This document shows positions 16,339 to 25,262 of a stretch of DNA of 64,000 bases, one piece after another. A program made the translations under genes and the position numbers. Source of the stretch: Flavobacterium sp. ov086 (GTDB taxonomy: Bacteria; Bacteroidota; Bacteroidia; Flavobacteriales; Flavobacteriaceae); assembly GCF_900187965.1 (NCBI RefSeq), contig NZ_FZNL01000001.1:1-64000 (forward strand). The letters run 5' to 3'. The notes below the pieces were generated by a model, which was not told the origin of the DNA, searched no databases, and was given only the letters and a program-made list of their open reading frames with translations. Position 1 is the stretch's first letter; every line of letters begins with the position of its first letter.

Positions 16339-17202
16339 ATGAGACAACTTAAAATCACCAAGCAGGTAACCAATCGTGAAACTGCATCGTTAGACAAATA
16401 CCTACAAGAAATTGGAAAAGTTGACCTAATTACCGCTGATGAAGAGGTAGAATTAGCACAAAGAATAAAGGCTGGTGATCAAAGAGCTTTAGAAAAATTA
16501 ACAAAAGCCAACCTACGTTTCGTTGTATCGGTTGCTAAACAATATCAAAATCAAGGTTTAACTCTTCCTGACTTAATTAATGAAGGAAACTTAGGTTTAA
16601 TTAAAGCGGCTCAACGTTTTGATGAAACTCGTGGTTTCAAATTCATCTCTTATGCTGTATGGTGGATTCGTCAATCGATTCTTCAGGCTTTGGCAGAGCA
16701 ATCTCGTATTGTTCGTTTACCATTAAACAAAATTGGTTCTATCAATAAAATCAACAAAATGTATGCTTTATTAGAGCAATCTAACGAGCGTCCACCTTCT
16801 GCTGAAGAAATTGCAAAAGAACTTGACATGACTGTAAATGACGTAAAAGAGTCTATGAAAAACTCTGGTCGTCACTTATCAATGGATGCACCTCTTGTTG
16901 AAGGTGAAGATTCTAACCTTTATGACGTTTTACGTTCTGGAGAATCTCCAAACCCGGACAGAGAGTTAATTCACGAATCATTACGTACTGAAATCGAGCG
17001 TTCATTAGAAACATTAACCCCTAGAGAGGCAGATGTAGTTCGTTTGTATTTTGGTCTTGGCGATCAACACCCAATGACTTTAGAAGAAATTGGAGAAACT
17101 TTCGACTTAACTCGTGAGCGTGTTCGTCAGATTAAAGAAAAAGCAATCCGTAGATTAAAACACACTTCAAGAAGTAAAATTCTTAAAACCTATTTAGGTT
17201 AA
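16339..17202 (+). CDS. rpoD: primary sigma factor of RNA polymerase (sigma-70)
   Basis: A 287-residue sigma factor of the short Bacteroidota type, without the long region 1.1 and non-conserved insert of E. coli RpoD. It has region 1.2 ([20 protein letters not shown]), region 2 ([36 protein letters not shown]), region 3 and region 4 with the -35 reading helix ([21 protein letters not shown]). It directs RNA polymerase to the TTTG / TAnnTTTG promoters found across this window. Single gene between two terminators. A strong GAGGAGA ribosome binding site lies at 16324. Confidence 0.96.
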   Translation: MRQLKITKQVTNRETASLDKYLQEIGKVDLITADEEVELAQRIKAGDQRALEKLTKANLRFVVSVAKQYQNQGLTLPDLINEGNLGLIKAAQRFDETRGFKFISYAVWWIRQSILQALAEQSRIVRLPLNKIGSINKINKMYALLEQSNERPPSAEEIAKELDMTVNDVKESMKNSGRHLSMDAPLVEGEDSNLYDVLRSGESPNPDRELIHESLRTEIERSLETLTPREADVVRLYFGLGDQHPMTLEEIGETFDLTRERVRQIKEKAIRRLKHTSRSKILKTYLG

Positions 17203-17218
17203 TATTTAAAGATATAAA

Positions 17219-17283
17219 TCCCAATCCCGATGCTTCGGGATAAAAATTCCAAATACCAATTACTGTTGGAATTTGGAATTTTA
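17219..17283. repeat. dispersed palindrome, TTGGAATTTGGAATTTT family, copy 1
   Basis: AAAATTCCAAATACCAA (17243-17259) pairs with TTGGAATTTGGAATTTT (17266-17282) with one mismatch. It is preceded by TCCCGATGCTTCGGGA (17225-17240), itself a small hairpin. The same arm sequences occur at 37991-38032. This is probably a mobile or recurrent intergenic element that also acts as a terminator after rpoD. Confidence 0.75.
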
Positions 17284-17358
17284 TTCGAAAAGTATTATAC
17301 TTGGGACTTTAAAGCAAACAACAGTTTGATTGACTGTTCGTTTTTTGATTGATGATTG

Positions 17359-17388
17359 AAACTCCGGCTGATTACCGGAGTTTTTTAT
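17359..17388 (+). terminator. terminator in the rpoD-rpe gap
   Basis: AAACTCCGG (17359-17367) pairs with CCGGAGTTT (17375-17383), with a 7-base loop and a T-run. Confidence 0.85.
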
Positions 17389-17402
17389 TTTTTAAAATTT
17401 TC

Positions 17403-17553
17403 TTAACCGCAAAGAGCGCAAAGATCTTTTTATCCTTGGGAATGTTGTAAAAAACGGAGAGTTCGCAAAGCTTTGCGAGCTTTAAATTTTGTTAAAAATC
17501 ATTTACAAATCCTTTGCGAACTTTGCGTAAACCTTTGCGCTCTTTGCGGTTAA
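17403..17553. repeat. large palindrome of the CGCAAAG / CTTTGCG family
   Basis: A perfect 21-base arm at 17403-17423 (begins TTAACCGCAAAGAGCG) is matched by its reverse complement at 17533-17553. Inside are further GCAAAG and CTTTGC units, including GTTCGCAAAGCTTTGCGAGC near 17461-17481. Related units occur at 46505-46745 and 47530-47585. No reading frame is present. The 390-base gap 17203-17592 holds only this element, the palindrome at 17219, the terminator at 17359 and the rpe promoter. Confidence 0.8.
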
Positions 17554-17559
17554 AAAAAT

Positions 17560-17567
17560 TATCTTTG
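17560..17567 (+). promoter_or_regulatory. rpe promoter -7 element
   Basis: TATCTTTG is a perfect TAnnTTTG, 26 bases before the rpe ATG. TTTG motifs that could serve as -33 (17534-17537 or 17543-17546) lie inside the right arm of the palindrome at 17403-17553, so the repeat appears to supply part of the promoter. Confidence 0.55.
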
Positions 17568-17592
17568 CAAAAATAACACACACAACTACACA

Positions 17593-18255
17593 ATGAAAAA
17601 TACACTTATTGCTCCTTCTGTTCTTGCAGCCGATTTTGCCAATTTACAACGTGATGTCGAAATGCTTAATAACAGTCAGGCTGATTGGTTTCATATCGAT
17701 ATTATGGATGGAGTTTTTGTTCCGAATATTTCTTTTGGGATGCCTGTTTTAGAAGCGATTTCAAGACATGCAAAAAAATATATTGATGTACATTTAATGA
17801 TCATTGATCCGGATCGATACATTAAGACTTTTGCCGATTTAGGCGCCAATGGCTTAACCGTCCATTATGAAGCTTGTACACATTTACACAGAACACTTCA
17901 GGCAATTAAAGCCGAAGGAATGAAAGCAGGAGTTGCAATCAACCCACATACTAATATTGATTTATTAGAAGATGTAATCAATGATATTGACCTAGTTTGT
18001 ATTATGAGTGTAAATCCCGGTTTTGGAGGACAATCATTCATCGAAAATACTTATGCGAAAGTAGCTAAGCTAAAAGCTTTAATTACACGCAAAAACGCTT
18101 CAACATTAATTGAAATTGATGGTGGTGTAACAAGCAAAAACGCAAAACAATTAGTAGAAGCCGGAGCTGATGTTTTAGTAGCAGGAAGTTTTGTTTTTAA
18201 AGCCGAAAATCCAACTCAAACTATTACCGAATTAAAAGCTTTGACCGCTTTTTAA
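17593..18255 (+). CDS. rpe: ribulose-phosphate 3-epimerase
   Basis: A 220-residue TIM-barrel enzyme of normal family length. It interconverts D-ribulose 5-phosphate and D-xylulose 5-phosphate in the pentose phosphate pathway, in the cytoplasm. Motifs visible: N-terminal IAPSVLAADFANL, the metal-binding HIDIMDGVFVPNISFG, VHLMI, VNPGFGGQSFI and the C-terminal IEIDGGV with the phosphate-binding GADVLVAGSFVF. The ATG at 17593 follows the -7 element at 17560, and a strong hairpin follows the stop, so the gene stands alone. Confidence 0.95.
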   Translation: MKNTLIAPSVLAADFANLQRDVEMLNNSQADWFHIDIMDGVFVPNISFGMPVLEAISRHAKKYIDVHLMIIDPDRYIKTFADLGANGLTVHYEACTHLHRTLQAIKAEGMKAGVAINPHTNIDLLEDVINDIDLVCIMSVNPGFGGQSFIENTYAKVAKLKALITRKNASTLIEIDGGVTSKNAKQLVEAGADVLVAGSFVFKAENPTQTITELKALTAF

Positions 18256-18280
18256 ATTCCAAATGAGATAAAAAATAGAA

Positions 18281-18307
18281 GCCGAAGAGAAATCTTCGGC
18301 TTTTTTT
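18281..18307. terminator. rpe / AraC-gene convergent terminator
   Basis: GCCGAAGA (18281-18288) pairs perfectly with TCTTCGGC (18293-18300), with a GAAA loop and seven T. The A-run to the left lets it serve the minus-strand AraC gene too; the T-run overlaps its last codons. Confidence 0.9.
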
Positions 18308-19139
18308 ATGTCAATTCGTTCTGTAAAACTTTAGCTCTTCTATATCCTGTCAAGCTAATATTTCTATGTTTCTTGAAAAATTTATTGAGATGACTTTCAT
18401 CTGAAAAACCAAATTCATCTACAATTTCATTAATTCTCATATCACTGAAACTTAAGCGATGCTCGATCAATCGTATTTTATAATTTGAAATAAAAGACTG
18501 AATCGTTTCTCCGCAATGATTTTTAAAATAACTTCCAAGATACGTATCTGATATATCAAATTTCTCTGCTATAGCCGAAGCTTTTAATTTTTGAGGAAAA
18601 AAAATATTAGTCTGTATATAATTAATAATCTCCAAAATTCTTTTATCGGCGCTCTCTTTTATACCTTTTGGTTTTATTTTAGCAATGTTTCGAGCAGCAA
18701 TCACAATAAGCGCATTGACATAATGCGTTATTAAATCTTCATCATAAATATCCTTATTCTCTATAACATGAATTAAAGAATCCGATATAGATTTAACAAG
18801 GAATTCATCTGCTTTTCGTTTCAGAATCCAACCTGATAAATGTGACGCATAATGCAACAAACAACCAATATGATCAATACTTTTTGATTTATATTCTTTT
18901 ACGTATTCACTATTAATTTTAACCAATAAAAATTCCGTAGTATTTACAATGTCAAAAGTGTGGTAATCATTTGGCGTTAGTAGCATTAGATTTCCCGTTT
19001 GATAAGATATTGCATTTCCATTGATATGAAGAAATCCATTTCCCGAAATAACATAAACCATCTGAAAAAAACTGAATTGTGAATTTGTAATTGGGCACTC
19101 CTCTACCTTTTTATAAATCACCTCTACCGATTGATGCAT
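18306..19139 (-). CDS. AraC-family transcriptional regulator
   Basis: A 277-residue protein from the ATG at 19139. The N-terminal half is a cupin-like sensor (FFQMVYVISGNGFLHINGNAISYQTGNLMLLTPNDYHTF), and the C-terminal 100 residues hold two helix-turn-helix motifs (LKASAIAEKFDISDTYLGSYFKNHCGE and RINEIVDEFGFSDESHLNKFFKKH). AraC proteins activate transcription after ligand binding. The gene is divergent from an MFS exporter and probably controls it. Longer starts at 19154 and 19178 are open, but the -7 element TACTTTTG (19166-19159 on the minus strand) places the transcript start at about 19154, which excludes 19178. Confidence 0.88.
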   Translation of the reverse strand: MHQSVEVIYKKVEECPITNSQFSFFQMVYVISGNGFLHINGNAISYQTGNLMLLTPNDYHTFDIVNTTEFLLVKINSEYVKEYKSKSIDHIGCLLHYASHLSGWILKRKADEFLVKSISDSLIHVIENKDIYDEDLITHYVNALIVIAARNIAKIKPKGIKESADKRILEIINYIQTNIFFPQKLKASAIAEKFDISDTYLGSYFKNHCGETIQSFISNYKIRLIEHRLSFSDMRINEIVDEFGFSDESHLNKFFKKHRNISLTGYRRAKVLQNELT

Positions 19140-19158
19140 GTTTTCTTTTCTCATACTA

Positions 19159-19219
19159 CAAAAGTACTTTTTTATCATTAAATTATACCGAAAAAATAAA
19201 CATACTCAGTATAATTTTG
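19159..19219. promoter_or_regulatory. divergent promoters and candidate AraC binding site
   Basis: On the minus strand, TACTTTTG (19166-19159) is the -7 element of the AraC gene. On the plus strand, TAATTTTG (19212-19219) is the -7 element of the MFS gene. Between them is an inverted repeat TATACCGA (19184-19191) / TCAGTATA (19206-19213), one mismatch in eight, with centres 22 bases apart. Its right half overlaps the MFS -7 element. This is a candidate site for the AraC regulator. Confidence 0.5.
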
Positions 19220-19240
19220 CTAAAAAATACAATAGAAAAA

Positions 19241-20776
19241 ATGAAGCAAAAATTTTACTCCAGCAAAAACACAGTCGTTCTCATTGCGATTTGTTTAGCC
19301 ACATTAATGTTCTCATTAGAAATTTCAAGCGTTCCGGTTATTCTGCCAACGCTCGAAAAACTATTAAACGCTAACCTTCGGGACATGCAATGGATCATGA
19401 ATATTTACACTATAGGCTGCACCACGGTTTTAATGGCAGCAGGAACATTAGCAGATCGATATGGCCGAAAACGTATTCTGATTATTACTTTAATTTTATT
19501 CGGAATTTCATCCTTAGTTTGTGGTTTAGCAGAAAACATTACCATATTAATAATCAGTCGTTTTTTTCAGGGAATAAGCGGTGGTGCAATGTTAATTTGC
19601 CAGGTCGCTACTTTATCACATCAATTTCAAGAAGGAAAAGAACGCAGTAGCGCTTTTAGTATCTGGGGTATTATTCTAGGCATCGGATTAGGTTTTGGAC
19701 CTATAATAGGAGCTGCAGTCATAGCAATATTGTCCTGGAAATGGGTCTTTCTAATACACGTTCCTATAGCGGCTATTGCTGTACTTTTGGTTTATGGTTA
19801 TGTAGATGAATCTAAAGATTCTGATGCTAAAAAATTAGACATTTGGGGAATGACCACATTATCTATAGCGGTCTTTGGATTGAGTTATTTTATCACACAA
19901 GGACCAGATCTTGGCTTTGCAAGCCCTATAGCATTAAGCATTATTGGTGCTACAATAATCAGTTTCATTCTATTTTTGAGAGTCGAAAAAACAAATCCTT
20001 ACCCGATGTTTGATTTTTCAGTATTCAAAATCCGCAATTTTTCAGGCGCTATACTTGGTTCTATCGGAATGAATTTTAGCTTTTGGCCCTTCATCATTTA
20101 TTTGCCTATCTATTATCAAAGCTGTTTAGGATATGATGTAGTTACGGTAGGAATTTCTTTGCTTGCCTATACTCTTCCCACATTAATTATCCCTCCTTTT
20201 GCCGAATATCTTTCGGTTCGATATCGCTCAGGAATCATAATTCCAATAGGACTTTTTGTAATAGGACTCGGTTTTATACTTATGAGATATGGCAGCATCG
20301 CAGAACATGCAAGCTGGCTAACAATGCTTCCGGGTTCTTTACTCGCAGGAATTGGATTAGGTTTAACCAATACACCGGTAACCAATACAACTACAGGTTC
20401 GGTTTCGTCTAATCGCTCCGGAATGGCCTCAGGAATAGATATGAGTGCAAGACTAATTACTTTATCTATTAATATCGCTTTAATGGGATTTATCTTGGTC
20501 GAGGGAATTTTCTCTTATCTGAATAACGCATTTCCTGGATCTGTAGAGAAAACTACATTACGGCTTATTTCGGAAAAAATAGCAGCAGGAAATTTTTCAT
20601 CACTTACCAATGATTTTTCAAAACTAAACACATTAAATTCATCAGAATCAGTTTTACAAGCAGCACTTGCACATGGTTTTGAAGTAATATTACTCTATGG
20701 AGGAATTGGTGTTTGGATATTAGCTGTTATGAGTTTTATATTATTCAATCCCAGAAAGGCAGAAAGCAATTTATAA
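19241..20776 (+). CDS. MFS drug exporter of the DHA2 (EmrB/QacA) type
   Basis: A 511-residue membrane protein with about 14 helices. It has the MFS motif A in the loop after TM2 (GTLADRYGRKRILI), a motif C-like GIILGIGLGFGPIIGA in TM5 and the large N-terminal half of the DHA2 family (LMFSLEISSVPVILPTLEKLL in TM1). Members export drugs or small hydrophobic molecules in exchange for protons. The ATG at 19241 lies 22 bases after the -7 element at 19212 and matches the family N-terminus; the frame is open further upstream but would begin before the promoter. The divergent AraC gene is its likely regulator. Confidence 0.88.
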   Translation: MKQKFYSSKNTVVLIAICLATLMFSLEISSVPVILPTLEKLLNANLRDMQWIMNIYTIGCTTVLMAAGTLADRYGRKRILIITLILFGISSLVCGLAENITILIISRFFQGISGGAMLICQVATLSHQFQEGKERSSAFSIWGIILGIGLGFGPIIGAAVIAILSWKWVFLIHVPIAAIAVLLVYGYVDESKDSDAKKLDIWGMTTLSIAVFGLSYFITQGPDLGFASPIALSIIGATIISFILFLRVEKTNPYPMFDFSVFKIRNFSGAILGSIGMNFSFWPFIIYLPIYYQSCLGYDVVTVGISLLAYTLPTLIIPPFAEYLSVRYRSGIIIPIGLFVIGLGFILMRYGSIAEHASWLTMLPGSLLAGIGLGLTNTPVTNTTTGSVSSNRSGMASGIDMSARLITLSINIALMGFILVEGIFSYLNNAFPGSVEKTTLRLISEKIAAGNFSSLTNDFSKLNTLNSSESVLQAALAHGFEVILLYGGIGVWILAVMSFILFNPRKAESNL

Positions 20777-20831
20777 ATTAAAAATAGCAAAGCTTTTATT
20801 CTGAAAAATAAAAAATAAGACTATCGCCGAG

Positions 20832-21617
20832 TTAAAAATCCTTACTACTTTTTAAATTTTTCAGATTAGGAAAGAAATCAATTCCTGTCATTTTTTCAAG
20901 AGTTTCAATAGGAACGACAAAATCATAAAGCGACTTATTACTGTCTTCATTTGGAACCAAAAAAGCAATTGCCTTATGTTCTTTGCCGGATTTAGTCAAA
21001 ATAATTTTATAAAAATATTTAGGGACAGCAACATTTTCTGTCCCTATTTTTTTATCTGAATCTTTCAAAATTCCGCCAGTTACTACATAAACATCATTAT
21101 ACTTTCCTGCCCAATAACGTGTTTTTTGTTCTAATCTGTTCCAGATTCCGCTATTGAAATCATGTTTTTGAGGAGAAATATTGGAGGTATAAAAAGTATC
21201 ATTATACGCATTCTTATCAAACTCCATATCTCCGGCAGGACAAAGATGCCCTTTGTCGTAACCAGATTTCTTGTAGTTTCTCCAATCTGCAGAACCCGTT
21301 GTTACTTTTGGATCTTCAATAAAATATGGGCGTTTATAATCGCCGTTTTTCAGATATTCTTTCTTTAATTCATACGCAACCCATTCGGCTTGTTCATACT
21401 TTTCATTATATGAAAGCGTATAATATTGATGTTTTACAATTTGTTTTGTTGTCGAAGTTGGCAAATAAGCAATCGTGTACAAAGAATCAGAATTACTATG
21501 ATTAGTAACAAAGGAAGCTTGTGGTTCTTCCTGCATTAACTCTTTTTGACTATTATCTTCTTTTTTACAGGACAAAAACACAAAACTTATCAAACCTAAA
21601 ACTATATAATTCTTCAT
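20832..21617 (-). CDS. DNA/RNA non-specific endonuclease, lipoprotein
   Basis: A 261-residue exported protein with a lipobox (FVFLSCKK, lipidated Cys17). The nuclease domain (about 70-245) is of the Serratia NucA type with a beta-beta-alpha metal site. The family motif DRGH reads DKGHLCPAGDM here, and the metal-binding Asn is in YTSNISPQKHDFN. The enzyme should degrade DNA and RNA outside or on the outer face of the cell, for nutrient use or DNA clearance. The Arg-to-Lys change in the motif is conservative. It has no obvious operon partner. Confidence 0.88.
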   Translation of the reverse strand: MKNYIVLGLISFVFLSCKKEDNSQKELMQEEPQASFVTNHSNSDSLYTIAYLPTSTTKQIVKHQYYTLSYNEKYEQAEWVAYELKKEYLKNGDYKRPYFIEDPKVTTGSADWRNYKKSGYDKGHLCPAGDMEFDKNAYNDTFYTSNISPQKHDFNSGIWNRLEQKTRYWAGKYNDVYVVTGGILKDSDKKIGTENVAVPKYFYKIILTKSGKEHKAIAFLVPNEDSNKSLYDFVVPIETLEKMTGIDFFPNLKNLKSSKDF

Positions 21618-21701
21618 TAACTTTATTTTTCAATATTCAAATCTGAGTAATCACTTTTTACAGATCACAAATTACTTTCTTACACCATATAAACTTACAA
21701 A

Positions 21702-21737
21702 AAAACGCTCCATAAATTTAAATTTATGGAGCGTTTT
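21702..21737. terminator. perfect 36-base palindrome, terminator of prc
   Basis: AAAACGCTCCATAAATTT (21702-21719) is followed directly by its reverse complement (21720-21737), with no spacer. The T-run on the minus strand suits the prc transcript, 25 bases after its stop. The symmetry makes it bidirectional. Confidence 0.8.
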
Positions 21738-21762
21738 AATAACAAATTAATTCTCGTTAGAA

Positions 21763-23925
21763 CTAAGATTTTACCAATTTATCCTTTTTCATTCTAGGAG
21801 TAACACTGTTTTTTACATAACTCTTAGACTGTAAATCATCTAAAACATTTAAAGCCTCCTCTACATAAACGTCTTTAGCTAATGCTTGGTGCCAAGCCTC
21901 TCTTTTTTCTTTTAATGTAGCGTCATTATTCATTTCAAGTTCTTCGTAAGGCAATGATTTAAAAACTAAATTGTTTTTGTAATCTGAAATAGGTTTGTAT
22001 TTTTTACCTTCATTCTCAACTTGCTCCTGAGTAGCTTTAAAACTATTAATATTTAAGCTATAAGTATTCTCTTTATTTTTAACATCAATCCATTTTGCAT
22101 TGTCTTCAATCAATTTGAATTGTGCATTTTGAGCAATTCTGTTTTTACTATTATCGATTGCTTTTGCAAAGTTTTCGTTTGAAGTCCAAGTGCTATAATC
22201 AGCAGGATCGATTTTATCCCATGGCATTGCATTGTCAATATCACGCTCACCCATTTTTAAGTAAGCATAACGATCCGGCATCACAACATCACTATGAACA
22301 CCTTCTAATTGAGTAGAACCTCCATTGATTCTATAGAACTTTTGTCCGGTAATTTTCAAAGCACCAAGATCTCCATAATTTGCATTACGAACAAACTGAT
22401 TCAAATCAAGTACATTTTGTACCGTTCCTTTACCATAAGTTTGTTTACTACCAATGATAACCCCACGTTTGTAATCCTGAATTGCAGCAGCCAAAATCTC
22501 TGATGCAGATGCTGAGAAACTGTTAACCATAATTACTAATGGTCCGTCCCACTCGATTTTTTTATCTTTATCGTATAAAACTTCTTTCTTTTTTCCAGCT
22601 GATTTTACCTGAACAATTGGTCCTTCTTCAATAAATAAACCTGCGATATCAACAACAGTAGATAAAGATCCACCACCATCATCACGAACGTCTAGTACAA
22701 TTCCGTTGATATCTTCTTTTTTCAGTCTTTCAACTTCAAGAGCAATATCTTTTCCGGCATCACGACCGTCTTTATTTTCAAAATCAATGTAGAATTTAGG
22801 CAAATAGATTACTCCGTATTTCAATCCGTTTCTTTCTACAATACTAGATTTAGCGTACGTTTCTTCGATCTCAACAACATCTCTGATAATTGAAATTATT
22901 TTGATTGTTCCGTCAACTTTTTTAACGGTAAGTTTAACCTCAGTTCCTTTGTGACCTTTGATTTTTTTCACAACATCATCCAGACGCATTCCTACTACAT
23001 CAACAGGCTCTTCGTTTCCTTGTCCAACTTTCAAAATTAAATCTCCAGCCTCAAGTTCTTTTCCTTTCCATGCAGGACCTCCTGAAATCAATTCATCAAT
23101 TTGAGTAAAATCATTTTTCTTAGTTAATCTTGCTCCAATACCTTCCAATTTTCCACTGATATTAACATCAAAACGGTCTTTTTCTTCTGGCGCAAAATAG
23201 CTTGTATGCGGATCAAAACGAGTCATGATCGAGTTTACATAAACAGAAAACCAATCTTCCTTATTCAAATCTTTAATTAAACTGAAATTGTCATCTAATG
23301 ATTTTAGAGAACTATCACGAGTTTCTTTTTCTAAAGTTTCAAAAGATTTTTCTTTATAAGCAGGATCTTTTTTCTTTTTATCCTCTTCTAATTTTTGTTT
23401 AGCAACAAGCGAAGAAAGAGTTGACAATTTAATTTGTTTTCTCCATCTCTCGTTAATTTCAGTCGCATTTTTTGCATACGGAATATGCTCATAATCCGCA
23501 TTAAAAGTCTCATCAACATTATAGTTGAAAGGCTGCGCTAAAATAGTCTTATAACGCTTTTTGCTTTCTTCCATACGTTTCATCAATCTTGTATAAGTAA
23601 GATTGAAAAAAGTCAAATCTTTGTTCAAAAACTGATCGTCTAACTGCAATTCATATTGTTTGAATTCGTCGATATCAGACTGAAGAAAGAATCTTTTTGA
23701 AGGATCTAACGCATCGATATAATCTTTAAAGATTCCTTTTGAAAACTCATCATTTATTTCAGCAGGACTATAATGTCCTTTTTCAATAACAAAAGCAAGC
23801 AATTCTAAAAGCGTTTTATCTCTATTTGGATCCGGATCTACCGTCTTGTCTGCATTAATCTTAAAAGCAAACAAGGTCAATGACAAGCATAATACGGCTA
23901 TAAGTATTTTATAATTTCTTTTCAT
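21763..23925 (-). CDS. prc: carboxy-terminal processing (tail-specific) protease
   Basis: A 720-residue periplasmic serine protease. Order: signal region (MKRNYKILIAVLCLSLTLFAF), N-terminal helical domain (about 40-220, which in Prc lets substrates in), PDZ (about 245-325, with GIGARLTKKND and GGPAWKGKELEAGDLIL), the catalytic domain (about 360-560) with the Ser of SFSASASEILAAAIQ and the Lys of QTYGKGTVQ forming the dyad, and a C-terminal extension typical of long Prc proteins. Substrates are proteins with non-polar C-termini. An ATG at 23949 is also in frame, but 23925 gives the usual Flavobacterium N-terminus. The stop lies just before a strong palindrome. Confidence 0.93.
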   Translation of the reverse strand: MKRNYKILIAVLCLSLTLFAFKINADKTVDPDPNRDKTLLELLAFVIEKGHYSPAEINDEFSKGIFKDYIDALDPSKRFFLQSDIDEFKQYELQLDDQFLNKDLTFFNLTYTRLMKRMEESKKRYKTILAQPFNYNVDETFNADYEHIPYAKNATEINERWRKQIKLSTLSSLVAKQKLEEDKKKKDPAYKEKSFETLEKETRDSSLKSLDDNFSLIKDLNKEDWFSVYVNSIMTRFDPHTSYFAPEEKDRFDVNISGKLEGIGARLTKKNDFTQIDELISGGPAWKGKELEAGDLILKVGQGNEEPVDVVGMRLDDVVKKIKGHKGTEVKLTVKKVDGTIKIISIIRDVVEIEETYAKSSIVERNGLKYGVIYLPKFYIDFENKDGRDAGKDIALEVERLKKEDINGIVLDVRDDGGGSLSTVVDIAGLFIEEGPIVQVKSAGKKKEVLYDKDKKIEWDGPLVIMVNSFSASASEILAAAIQDYKRGVIIGSKQTYGKGTVQNVLDLNQFVRNANYGDLGALKITGQKFYRINGGSTQLEGVHSDVVMPDRYAYLKMGERDIDNAMPWDKIDPADYSTWTSNENFAKAIDNSKNRIAQNAQFKLIEDNAKWIDVKNKENTYSLNINSFKATQEQVENEGKKYKPISDYKNNLVFKSLPYEELEMNNDATLKEKREAWHQALAKDVYVEEALNVLDDLQSKSYVKNSVTPRMKKDKLVKS

Positions 23926-24106
23926 AAACTTAATAATAGCATTCATCAAATTTTTTAATCTAAGTTACGGTAAAAACTGTGCCAACAAAGCCAAGCCCAC
24001 TATAATTTTTTGTTAAAGATATAAAAATGTTTGACGCGCTAAAATCTTCTTTAAATTAGTTGACAAATTTTGTTTTATTTGTGACTATTCTACGAAAATC
24101 TGTCAC

Positions 24107-24114
24107 TACATTTG
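24107..24114 (+). promoter_or_regulatory. surE-lpxB region promoter -7 element
   Basis: TACATTTG matches TAnnTTTG 35 bases before the surE ATG. It shows that the open frame upstream of 24150 is not translated. Confidence 0.5.
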
Positions 24115-24149
24115 TCTTAAAATCCTACATTCAAAATCATAATTCGTAT

Positions 24150-24929
24150 ATGAAAAGCGAAAAACCACTAATATTAGTTACCAACGACGACGGCATTTTA
24201 GCTCCCGGAATCAGAGCTTTGATAAGTGTTATGGAAACTATTGGCGAAGTTGTCGTAGTTGCTCCAGACAAACCTCAAAGTGCCATGGGACACGCCATAA
24301 CCATTAACAATACCTTGTTTTTAGACAAAATCTCAAAAGAAGATGACATTATAACCGAATATAGCTGCTCAGGAACTCCTGTAGATTGTGTAAAACTGGC
24401 AGTAAACGAAATTTTAAAACGAAAACCGGATTTGTGTGTTTCGGGAATTAATCATGGTTCAAACTCTTCTATAAATGTAATTTATTCCGGAACGATGAGC
24501 GCTGCTGTTGAAGCAGGAATTGAAGGCATTCAGGCTATCGGATTTTCATTATTAGACTTTGACTGGAATGCCGATTTTGAGCAAATAAAATCATTCGTAA
24601 AGAAAATAACGTTAGAAACACTTGCCAATAAATTACCTCCAAGTGTCGTTTTAAATGTCAACTTTCCGAAATTAAAAGAAAAAGAAATCAAAGGAATTAA
24701 AATTTGTCGCCAAGCGAAAGCTTACTACGCACAGAAATTTGACAAGCGACAAACTCCTTTCGGGAAAGATTATTATTGGCTAACCGGAAAATTCACCAAT
24801 GAAGACAAAGGTGAAGACACAGACGAATGGGCATTAGAAAATGGATATATTTCTGTAGTTCCTGTACAATTTGACTTAACGGCACATCATTCTATACAAC
24901 AACTTAATACTTGGAAATTAAATGAATAA
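24150..24929 (+). CDS. surE: 5'-nucleotidase SurE
   Basis: A 259-residue cytoplasmic phosphatase. It removes phosphate from nucleoside monophosphates, and in some species from exopolyphosphate. The metal site is VTNDDG near residue 10 (Asp-Asp), with S/N residues in SGINHGSNSSINVIYSGTMSAA, all typical of SurE. The ATG at 24150 gives the canonical start MKSEKPLILVTNDDG; the frame extends upstream from 24060, but that stretch contains the promoter. It is coupled to the next gene (8-base overlap) and followed by lpxB. Confidence 0.95.
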   Translation: MKSEKPLILVTNDDGILAPGIRALISVMETIGEVVVVAPDKPQSAMGHAITINNTLFLDKISKEDDIITEYSCSGTPVDCVKLAVNEILKRKPDLCVSGINHGSNSSINVIYSGTMSAAVEAGIEGIQAIGFSLLDFDWNADFEQIKSFVKKITLETLANKLPPSVVLNVNFPKLKEKEIKGIKICRQAKAYYAQKFDKRQTPFGKDYYWLTGKFTNEDKGEDTDEWALENGYISVVPVQFDLTAHHSIQQLNTWKLNE

Positions 24930-25194
24930 AGCAGACATTCTTATCGGATTTATGATCGGTATTTTTACTTCTATTCTTGGAAGTTATTTGTTTATCACCT
25001 TTTTTACCACTTTTGACATTTCGACAGGACTTGAAACTATAAGAAAACAAGGTTATCTGGGAAAAGTAATCACTTTAGGAACCATTTTGGATCTTGCAGT
25101 TTTTTTAATTCTGCTAAAAAGAAACAAAGAACTTATAGCAAGAGGTGTAGTTTTGGCGGTGATTGTTTTAGCAATTTCGACCTTATTTATTTAA
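24922..25194 (+). CDS. small inner-membrane protein
   Basis: A 90-residue protein with three predicted membrane helices (about 5-28, 49-66 and 74-90). Its ATG lies inside the end of surE (ATGAATAA, 8-base overlap), so translation is coupled. In Flavobacterium, small proteins of this type often sit between surE and lpxB. No motif is recognisable, and the role is unknown. Confidence 0.65.
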   Translation: MNKADILIGFMIGIFTSILGSYLFITFFTTFDISTGLETIRKQGYLGKVITLGTILDLAVFLILLKRNKELIARGVVLAVIVLAISTLFI

Positions 25195-25198
25195 ATCT

Positions 25199-25206
25199 TA
25201 TCTTTG
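25199..25206 (+). promoter_or_regulatory. lpxB promoter -7 element
   Basis: TATCTTTG, a perfect match to TAnnTTTG, lies 57 bases before the lpxB ATG at 25263 and after the stop of the small membrane protein gene. It argues for a separate lpxB transcript start and against the longer TTG-started frame at 25236. Confidence 0.55.
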
Positions 25207-25262
25207 CTCTGCAAAAAAAATGTTGTGTTTAAAAATTGAAACACACTTTCAAAGAAATCTAT

